The notes beneath the pieces were generated by a model. That model ran no database searches and was not told where the DNA came from. It worked only from the letters and a program-made list of their open reading frames with translations. The position numbers were made by a program, and so were the translations under genes. Shown piece by piece: positions 10,201 to 16,100 of a stretch of 21,225 bases of DNA; the first letter of the stretch is position 1, and each line of letters starts with the position of its first letter. The stretch covers positions 1-21,225 of the IMG/VR virus record IMGVR_UViG_3300042894_003212. One strand, 5' to 3'. This DNA comes from a virus.

Positions 10201-11047
10201 TGGTACAATGGTGAGTACCTCACAAAGTACAACTACTGCATTTAATACAGTATATGCAACTGGTGCATTGACCCAGAAGTCAACTACTACAGCATTTGAT
10301 ACAGTCTATAGCACCGGTCTTGCAACGACAAGAGATACTGCTACATTCTTAACCACATCAACTGCATATGTTACAGAGACAGCAAGAATTACTGGCTCAG
10401 GTAAAATCACACAGTTTGCAACCACAACAACCATCAACACTGATACAGCAAGAGGTACCTCAACCACATTCCAGACAGATTCTGGCGCAGGTACATTAGT
10501 TAACACATCAAGAAATACATTTACTGGTACTATTACATCATTTAACACTACCACTGTAACTATTAGTGATATGTTGACAAGCAAGTCAACAGCTACACAA
10601 ACTGATCAAGGGACGTTGGTAACAACATCAACAGCTACATCATATAGTACAGAAACAGAGTATACCACATCAAGTGGTATAACAGTATTTTTAACATCTG
10701 TTAACACAACAACAGTGATTGACTTTAGTATTAGAAACACTGAATATCAGACTCTCACATCCGTAGAAACTGGAACAGTGTTTGAAACAGGTGACAGACA
10801 AACAACACGACTAACACAATTATTAACAAATACTGAAACCTCTCAATTGGTAATTGATACAACTAGAACAACGTCTGTTGCTACAACATTTGATACATCT
10901 ACAGCTTACTTGACAGATTCTGGGGCTGGTACAATGGTTGCTACATCTAAGTCAACCTCTACATCTAGAATAACAGATAAGGCAACAGACACAAATTATG
11001 ACACAGCCATTCAAACAACATATGAAACTGTTTATATAAATAACTAG
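4292..11047 (+). CDS. Giant Thr-rich repeat protein, probable long fibre or adhesin
   Basis: The protein has 2251 residues. Residues 1-46 are a small beta module (KVNGVLQVLGTDYTISGG...), the kind usually preceded by GDGSTTTF. Residues from about 47 to 564 and from 761 to the end are low-complexity repeats built from units such as TSKSTT, TVFNT, TTFDT and TSRAT. Thr is about 39% in the segment counted (25 of 64). Thr, aromatics and Lys or Arg fall on every second residue, as expected for long beta strands with two different faces. Residues 565-760 are a Gly-rich module holding the only Trp residues (KVWGGGG, FIWTIQ). I found no Cys. The repeat runs to the last codons, with no tip, chaperone or enzymatic domain. 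ATG 4292 overlaps the previous stop (ATGA), with AGGTGGAG just upstream. A fibre role is inferred from size, repeats and context. Confidence 0.7.
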   Translation: MSTLTVKVNGVLQVLGTDYTISGGSVVFTKAPSAEASVEIRKEIPRSILETSFQIEQIRLTELTTAYSTQTIVSSTFNTNIGTGTTTTFVTAYSTSKSTDTTVATSKSTTTAYISEFDTVIGTSKNTTSQYVTAYQTVFNTVSVFDTVIVTSYATTKTTSTVFETTIGTNRVTSTSRATTITTIFDSSRTTTTVYSTAYTTIYATQTAYNTNRNTVYNTSIATLTSKSTNTSQTTSTVYNTFYASQYGTTTVFNTSKDTNFVTSKSTDTTINTSKATNTTTTYATIFDTAGSTTRSTTSLYVTVFNTSKSTATVFSTTFDTIFNTNKLTSTSKSTTSVFNTITTFVTTFDTGYNTSKSTTSLFNTTTTFNTSYATNFATTTAFETNVATQTTVSQNTARNTTTVFGTATSVITTTAFNTTTTFNTTYATNFATNTTFETNVATQTTVSQNTARDTTTIFSTATSVITTTAFNTTTTFNTTYVTNFATTTAFDTNVLTETNRGTSKATEKTIGTSRATATSRATTTLFDTTTSFDTTTTFGTTTTFDTTYSTTYQTTSTTEQTDTYNSGSGTATAPSGAISVVIKVWGGGGAGGTGRQQEFTGGGGGGGGYGEHNGTGLTVTGGVTFGYAVGAGGDASTQNAPTDGGTSQVTGDGNNPSFALSGYGGSKGSNATINDDGDGGDGGTAAGGTTNTTGTAGEFGGPGGASANGGAGGNMGIGGVGGDGTAPGGGGGGGGYTSGVTGYRGGYGGAGRVQFIWTIQSNINTSRVTSAATSRTTDTSRATATSRATATSRSTTTTFSTTTSFNTTYQTTTTFVTGFQTTTIFGTSRGTTTVFDTAKSTAALTGTSKSTTSIFDTATSAVTSTTFVTTYLAATTTALVRSRSTTTIFDTARSTAAATATSKSTTSVFDTATSAVTSTTFVTTYLAATTTVFVTSRGTTTVFNTAKSTAAVTGTSVATTTAYNTLVATALSTSRATVTSKATTTVFDTTTNFDTNFATARNTSKATDTTFETNFGTSKATDTTFSTLFNTAAATSKSTATTTVFGTAYATTTSYDTVYGTVFATNKTTDTSTATVKSTSKSTTSAFQTTTVYNTDTTFETNRNTIFNTVIATDTSRDTVILTSKSTSTLFETAIDTVYETNIATTSVFNTVFNTAKNTTSVFNTAIDTAYATNIATATSRFTTKGTETVTSTAYETGYATQILTSKSTSTVFNTVFATTTVFDTGPNTTRNTLTQSVYATTSSTLKGTDTSILTEYRIVVTQTLFSTNIETTYETIAGVLTTIATDVLTGKTTDTSFALETRNTLRDTAFQTTNPTLIATTTLFQTSYNTNQVTRYVTFNTAFETSKNTSTVFDTATTTAYNTTSTFNTSTVISSSTSRNTVVTSSTVFDTSRSTIFATGTSRTTTSSYQTNTTTIFATGYDTNVATTSVFVTAFLTVSTFDTSQTTSRNTTLSKGTEIITFFATSQLTFKPTSTSRSTVYVSDFTTVSRTTEFNTLTGITTAFDTKRGTNQTTVFDSSTSFLTSFATTLNKTTTTITNKSTLSAYNTLVNTSKVTDIGTSTDTTTAFDILTSRNTAYNTTKTTQSTLVTTFDTVFNSTFATSKATSTSRSTLTSTSSVITTTYDTSKSTVNNTSTTYQTTFQTDSGAGTLVSTSALTTKSTGTLTSTVTAKLTTVDTTQSTETQYLMSSSFGTETVFETVVGTAYDTTTTFNTQTIFQTSSVFDTTTSFQTDSGAGTLKATSKTTSTAILTNTNKTTATSRVTVTASGTYYVTSKTTASMYDTTKNTVAGQTIALTSTSKNTTTVYLSEYQSTINTTTSYLSSYSTVIATSRQTQALTTFGTSKTTETIFQTAAGGGTLFNTTNNTTTAFDTVYLITQSVASTATTFQTDSGAGTLKGTSRNTITTYTRYLSGKQTSTVFTTAFATDPFVTTTFGTSRSTLTVYPTVFTEFGTSKDTTTTYQTDSGAGTMVSTSQSTTTAFNTVYATGALTQKSTTTAFDTVYSTGLATTRDTATFLTTSTAYVTETARITGSGKITQFATTTTINTDTARGTSTTFQTDSGAGTLVNTSRNTFTGTITSFNTTTVTISDMLTSKSTATQTDQGTLVTTSTATSYSTETEYTTSSGITVFLTSVNTTTVIDFSIRNTEYQTLTSVETGTVFETGDRQTTRLTQLLTNTETSQLVIDTTRTTSVATTFDTSTAYLTDSGAGTMVATSKSTSTSRITDKATDTNYDTAIQTTYETVYINN
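5376..5790 (+). repeat. Tandem 162-bp (54-residue) repeats, set 1, about 2.5 copies
   Basis: Equivalent points recur exactly 162 bases apart: the TATGCAACTAACTTTGC-like segment begins at 5408, 5570 and 5732 (TATGTAACT in the third). Units encode a series such as TTFNTTYATNFAT, ETNVATQTTVSQNTARNTTT and ATSVITTTAFN. Copies differ mainly at third codon positions and a few residues. The repeat lies just before the Gly-rich module of the giant protein. Confidence 0.9.
5984..6571 (+). other. Gly-rich adhesin-like module inside the giant repeat protein (residues 565-760)
   Basis: This segment breaks the Thr-rich pattern. It begins with a beta segment, SGAISVVIKVWGGGGAGG, and passes through many oligo-Gly runs, including two of eight Gly separated by beta strands (LTVTGGVTFGYAVGAGG). 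It closes with GGYGGAGRVQFIWT. The arrangement, an opening hydrophobic strand with VWGGGGAGG, a middle TFGYAVGAGG strand and a closing GRVQF strand, is that of the glycine-rich domain common in phage tail fibres. Oligo-Gly loops also form the receptor-binding part of gp38-type adhesins. The local base composition is more GC-rich than the flanking repeats. It is the only likely globular part of the protein, so it is the best candidate for surface binding. Confidence 0.75.
6760..7150 (+). repeat. Tandem 162-bp (54-residue) repeats, set 2, about 2.4 copies
   Basis: The period is again exactly 162 bases: TTC or TTT codons of the FDTA/FNTA segment lie at 6797, 6959 and 7121. Units encode FDTARSTAAATATSKSTT followed by VFDTATSAVTSTTFVTTYLA. 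Bases 6855-6926 and 7017-7088 (72 bases) are identical. The unit sequence is unrelated to set 1 apart from the general Thr pattern. This set lies just after the Gly-rich module. Confidence 0.9.
9224..10936 (+). repeat. Dispersed QTDSGAGT(L/M) motif, six clear copies and one degenerate
   Basis: The motif is encoded at 9224-9250, 9488-9514, 9962-9988, 10184-10210, 10472-10498 and 10910-10936 (LTDSGAGTM in the last). A degenerate QTAAGGGTL is at 9851-9877. Spacing is irregular, about 110-440 bases. Most copies follow an aromatic residue and precede (V/K)xTS. The motif occurs only in the C-terminal part of the giant protein (about residues 1645-2215). DSGAG would make a turn or bulge in an otherwise uniform Thr-rich strand pattern. 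Confidence 0.85.
10229..10336 (+). repeat. Two tandem 54-bp (18-residue) units
   Basis: Two adjacent 18-residue units, TTTAFNTVYATGALTQKS and TTTAFDTVYSTGLATTRD, are encoded at 10229-10282 and 10283-10336. Eighteen is one third of the 54-residue period seen elsewhere in the same protein, so 18 residues may be a basic structural unit. Confidence 0.75.
11035..11042 (+). promoter_or_regulatory. T4-type late promoter (TATAAATA) overlapping the end of the giant gene
   Basis: A second perfect TATAAATA late box lies over the final Tyr-Ile-Asn codons of the giant repeat gene, 28 bases before the gene 8 start at 11070. A ribosome binding site (AGGG, about 6 bases before the ATG) follows. It would let gene 8 and the downstream structural genes be transcribed independently of the 6.7-kb gene in front. 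The match is seen directly; activity is inferred. Confidence 0.75.
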
Positions 11048-11069
11048 AGCATAGGATTTAGGGCACGTA

Positions 11070-13121
11070 ATGTTAACCAAATTTAAGCGAAACGTAGTTG
11101 ACCTTTTTATAGATTCTGTTGCTAATACACTGAGCACAGATCTTTCTGGTACAGTAACAGTCAACACTTCATCCGCAAATGTCACAGGTTCGGGAACAAA
11201 CTTTACTGTTGATTTTACAGTAGACGACCGCTTGTTTATTGGTTCTGAATCAAGACAAATTATCTCTATTGTTAATAATACATTAGTTGTTGTTGGTTCT
11301 GCATATTCAGCAAACGCGTCCGCCAACACATATAAGAAGGGTAGACTAAAAAACGATAGTTATTACGTCTTTGCTGCAAGACAGTCCCCATATGATAATG
11401 AAAGCATAACAGCAAACACAATTGACGATGATTACGAATCTCAAGTATTTGTTCAAGATGAATTAATGTTTGGTATGAAGATTACAGACGATGATGTTTT
11501 GCCAATGGCAGCAAAAAGAGAGTGGCAATCAAACACAGCATATGCAATATATGATGATAAAGATAATGAACTATTAGCAAAAGCTTTCTATGTTATAACG
11601 TCTGAAAATAAAGTATACAAATGTATTAACAATGGTCTTGGAGATATCTCAACTGTTGAACCATCCCACACAGAGGTTGGTTATCCACCTGAAGAATCCG
11701 ATGGCTATAGATGGTTATATCTGTACACGATTAATAATATTGATTATCTGACATATGCTACAGAAAATTACATTCCTGTAATTGAAAATGCCAACGTAAA
11801 GAGCTCAGCCATCGATGGTTCTATTTTTAATATTGTTGTAGAAGCCAATGGATCTTCATATCCCGCTGATAGTGGTACAATCAGAACTGATCCAAATGGT
11901 AATAATTATATTATCCAAATCAGAACTGGGACATCTACTTCAAATGATTTCTTTGCTAATTGTGCTATCACAATTACTAATGATTCAACAAACTTAACCT
12001 ATGTTAAAGAAATCAGAGATTATGTTTCAAATGGGGCTGGCAACTTTGTTATTCTAAAAGTTCCATTCTCTACAAGCCAAGTATCAAACAACAATCCATA
12101 TTCAATTGGCCCATTTATTAAAATTGATTCTAAAACAGGCTCACATTGTATAGCATCAGCAGTAATGCAGAACATCTCAAATACTAACTTCACTGGTAGT
12201 GTTGAGATGATTGATATCATTAATCCTGGCAGAAACTATAAGCAAGCAAATGTTTCTGTTCAAACATCGGTAGGTTTTGGTAGTGGTGCCCAAGTTAGAG
12301 CCATTATGTCACCACCTGGTGGCCATGGATCAAATGCCAAGGATGAATTATATTGCCAATCAGTTGGTATTGGTGTTGTATTCTCAAATACAGCAACATT
12401 CTCGTTCTCTTCAGATGTAGAATTTAGATCTGTAGGTATATTAAAGAATCCTCTATCTTCCACAACATCTGATGGTACAGGAACTATAGATCTTGTTGCT
12501 AATAGCTTAAGCGTGATAGGTGTTGGTACAAAGTTTACAACAGAATTAAATATTGGCGATAATATCATTTATTTGGATGAGGAAAAAGAAGTATCATCCA
12601 TTGCCAATAATACAAGCCTAATACTAAAAAATCCATTTTCATATACTGTTGTTGCAGAAACATTTGATATTAGAAAAAGATTCTTCAACGCCTTTTTCAA
12701 TCAAACAGTAGCTATCACTGCTTCTAATACTACCCCTGCTTTACTACAACCAGGTGAATTCATTCTTGGTTCTGATGGTGCAGGTGGTGGATCACAAGTA
12801 CAGGCTAAGGTTGCATTTGCCAATACATCTAAGGTCGTATTAACTGGACTTGATAGATCACAGGCGCGCGGCAATAATAGCGTAATCACATTCGTAAATG
12901 ATATCGTGATGGATGGTGTTGGCTATATTGTAAATGGCGCCGATAGCCCAGAAATAGTTGCATCGGGAGCTAAATACTCTAAGGCAGCTGGTAATACAGC
13001 TATTACAACAGTTCCTGATTTGAAATTGTATTCAGGCGAGGTTTTGTACTTACAGAACCTATTGCCAATACAAAGATCAAACACAACAAACGAACAAATT
13101 AGACTAGTAGTTAAGTTCTAG
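11070..13121 (+). CDS. 8: Baseplate wedge subunit, T4 gp8 homologue (enlarged)
   Basis: The protein has 683 residues, about twice T4 gp8 (334). Gp8 sits as a dimer on the gp6-gp7 wedge. The family core is seen in REWQSNTAYAIYDDKDNELL (about 151-170), YVITSENKVYKCINNGLGD, SDGYRWLYLYTINNIDYLT and the C-terminus YSGEVLYLQNLLPIQRSN...IRLVVKF. The C-terminus aligns with the T4 gp8 end (SGEMIYMENRPPI...INILFTF). A segment with PPGGHGSNAKDELY is typical of marine gp8. The extra length comes partly from two copies of one small beta module, at residues 27-91 and 469-536 (G-T-x-F-T ... I-x-N-N-T-x-L), inserted into the core. The ATG at 11070 has AGGG 6 bases upstream and a late promoter at 11035. The stop is 11 bases before the next start. 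Confidence 0.88.
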   Translation: MLTKFKRNVVDLFIDSVANTLSTDLSGTVTVNTSSANVTGSGTNFTVDFTVDDRLFIGSESRQIISIVNNTLVVVGSAYSANASANTYKKGRLKNDSYYVFAARQSPYDNESITANTIDDDYESQVFVQDELMFGMKITDDDVLPMAAKREWQSNTAYAIYDDKDNELLAKAFYVITSENKVYKCINNGLGDISTVEPSHTEVGYPPEESDGYRWLYLYTINNIDYLTYATENYIPVIENANVKSSAIDGSIFNIVVEANGSSYPADSGTIRTDPNGNNYIIQIRTGTSTSNDFFANCAITITNDSTNLTYVKEIRDYVSNGAGNFVILKVPFSTSQVSNNNPYSIGPFIKIDSKTGSHCIASAVMQNISNTNFTGSVEMIDIINPGRNYKQANVSVQTSVGFGSGAQVRAIMSPPGGHGSNAKDELYCQSVGIGVVFSNTATFSFSSDVEFRSVGILKNPLSSTTSDGTGTIDLVANSLSVIGVGTKFTTELNIGDNIIYLDEEKEVSSIANNTSLILKNPFSYTVVAETFDIRKRFFNAFFNQTVAITASNTTPALLQPGEFILGSDGAGGGSQVQAKVAFANTSKVVLTGLDRSQARGNNSVITFVNDIVMDGVGYIVNGADSPEIVASGAKYSKAAGNTAITTVPDLKLYSGEVLYLQNLLPIQRSNTTNEQIRLVVKF

Positions 13122-13132
13122 AGGTTCTAAGA

Positions 13133-16100
13133 ATGGCTCTTGATATCGCAAACACAGTATTGAATGCATCACCATATTTTGATGACTATAATGAGGATAA
13201 GAACTTCCATAGAGTTCTCTTCAGACCATCCGTTGCCGTCCAGGCTCGCGAACTAAACCAAGTTCAGTCCATTCTTCAGAACCAAATTGAGAGATTTGGC
13301 CAGCATATTTTCAAAGATGGTACAATTATCAAGGGTTGCGGTCTTTCATATCTTAATAGAATTGATTATGTTTCTATTAATGATCAGTTTGATACAAACA
13401 CCTCTCTGTCATCAACTAATACACAGTTTGTTAATGCCATTGCTGTAGGTTCAAATTCAGGCGTTGTGGCCCAGATTATTTCTGCAAGAGAGGGTTTCAA
13501 GGCATCCTCAAATCCAGCTAGATTCTTTATTCAATACACCCAGCCTGGTTTCAATAACCAAAGAACATTTGACCAAAATGAAACAATCAGCATTTATCAG
13601 CCTGGTAAATCCTACATTGATAAAGTTATTCTTCAAGTTAATACTGTAATTACTGTCAACACAACAAACTTCCCTGTTGGCTCAAAGTTAATTAATAACG
13701 TAAACCAGGCCCGTGGCTTTGTTGTTAATGCCTATGCTAACACATTTGGTAACTACGTTGAATTAAGAAACGTAAGAAAGACATTTGCAACTGGTGATGC
13801 CTTGGTCCTTTCAACAGATGCAGCAGTAACTGCAAATGTCGTTAGTGTAGATTACGAGAGCTATGCAAACTCTCTGATTGACACAGTACTAACTCTTACA
13901 AACAATACAGAGCTTGGTTACACATCGCTTGGCTTTGCCCATGGCGTTGTTGTATCACCTGGTATTATTTTCCACAAAGGTCACTTTGTTAAGGTTGATG
14001 CTCATACAACAATTACCAATGAGGATACACCAGACCCAAGTGGTAAGATTCTATATTTCAAGACAGAAGAAGAAGTTATTAAGGAGACAGATGATTCATC
14101 TCTATATGACAATGCTTCTGGTACAACAAACATTAATGCACCTGGTGCCCACAGATTAAAGCTTACATCAACATTGATTGCAAGAAATAAGAATGGTGCC
14201 AATACCATTTCTAATACAGATATTGCATTCCCTATTGTTGAGTTTGGTAACAATGGTCCTATCTTCCAAAAGACAAACACAGAATATAATATTATTGGTG
14301 ATGAGCTAGCAAAGAGAACATTTGAAGAGTCAGGGCATTATGTTGTTAAGCCATTTACAATCTTAACAAAGCCACATGGTAGTGATTCAGACAAATTTGT
14401 TTATGAAGTTGGCCAGGGCTTATCATACGTTAAGGGTAAGAGAATTGAATTCCTAAACAATCAAAATGTTGAGGGAAGAAAGGGCGTTGATACTATATCA
14501 GAATCAGAACAGCCAATCACAATGGCGTATGGTAATTACGTTATTGTTGATGATTTAAGAGGTTATTTCCCAGTCAACCAGTCTGTAGAAGTAAGATTCT
14601 ACAATGCAGCCCAGGATGCTGTATCTGGTGAAAGATTGCCTGTTGCTAATACAGCAACTGGTACAATCGTTGGATACGCTAACATTCGAGCAGTTACCTA
14701 TATCGATTCAAGCACTGCCTTGAAGGGTTCACACCTAGCACAATATAGACTATACATCTTCAACTATAGACCAGTTGGTACGTTTACATTCCAAGATGCG
14801 AGATCAGTTGTTTACGATGATGGGTCAAACGCTCAAGCATTCGCTGATCTAGTATTAACTGGGGGTGTTCCTGTACTACAGGAGAGTACACAAACTCCTC
14901 TGTTCTTTAGTCTGAATGCAAAGGCTGTAAAGAATTTAAGAAACAGCAATAATGTTTCTGATACAGACTATTTCTACACAGCTGCTAATACAGCTGGCGC
15001 TCAGCTTCAATCAACTGGTCTATTAACATTTGGTATTGGATCTCTCCAGGGTATCCTTGGATTTACTGGTAGTTCTAATGCTGATGAACTAAAGGTTGAT
15101 GTTATAGTAGCAGACGCCAATGCTCAATGCGCAAGCGCCCTAGTTGGTACAGTTGCGGCATCGGCCACAAATATCATTACTGGCACAAGTACACTATTTA
15201 CTGAGGACTTTGTTCCTGGTGAGTGTATCAGATTCACAGGTCTGCCTTCAGCAAACACACATAGAATCGTATCAATTACCAACTCCACGTCAATGACTAT
15301 TAACACAGCAGTAAGTGTTGTTGCTAATACCTATACGAGAGTGCACTTGAGAGGTTCAACAATTGCGTTGAACCCAGCTGCTGGCAACAAGAGAACAATG
15401 GTTGTCAATCCAGGCACCGAGACTGCAACAATTAATCTTGGTAATACCTATGTTGGCACAACAAACGTTGTTGTTAGATTCCAGGCTCTCAACAATGAAG
15501 CTAACCCAATATCCAAGAGAATTAATAGAAATTCAGTAGTCATTATTAATACTGCCAATAATGTTGGCGGAAATACAGGCCCATGGTCACTTGGTGTACC
15601 TGATGCATTAAGACTGACGGGTGTTTATATTGGTTCAAATTCATCAAACTTTGTTACCCAGACAAACAGGGTTAACGACTTTATTCTTGACAATGGTCAG
15701 AGAGACACCCACTACGACCACGCTAGGATTTCTCTATCACCAGCATCACCTCTTACAACATTAGCTAACACATTTTTGTTGGTTCAATTTGATTGCTTTA
15801 CTGCAAATGTTACAGCTGGTGAAGGATTCTTCTCGGTAGAATCATATCAGGCAAATGATGCAGCTACTGCAAATACAGAGTTAACACTAAGAACATACGA
15901 AATTCCATCGTACACCACAACTTTTGCCAACACAGTAGTTACATACGATCTCAGAGATGTAATTGATTTTAGACCATATAAAGCTAACACAGCCAACATC
16001 ACATCATCATTTACATCAGCTACAATCAATCCGCCTGCAACAAATACATTCAATTCAAATACAACCACATATACTCCATATCCTGGTTCAACGCTAACAA

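Noticed and set aside
4430-11047. Ice-binding (TxT-face) protein
   Set aside because: Threonines in alternating positions recall ice-binding faces, but the aromatic and basic residues share that face and the fixed loop length of ice-binding solenoids is absent. Phage baseplate context favours a fibre.
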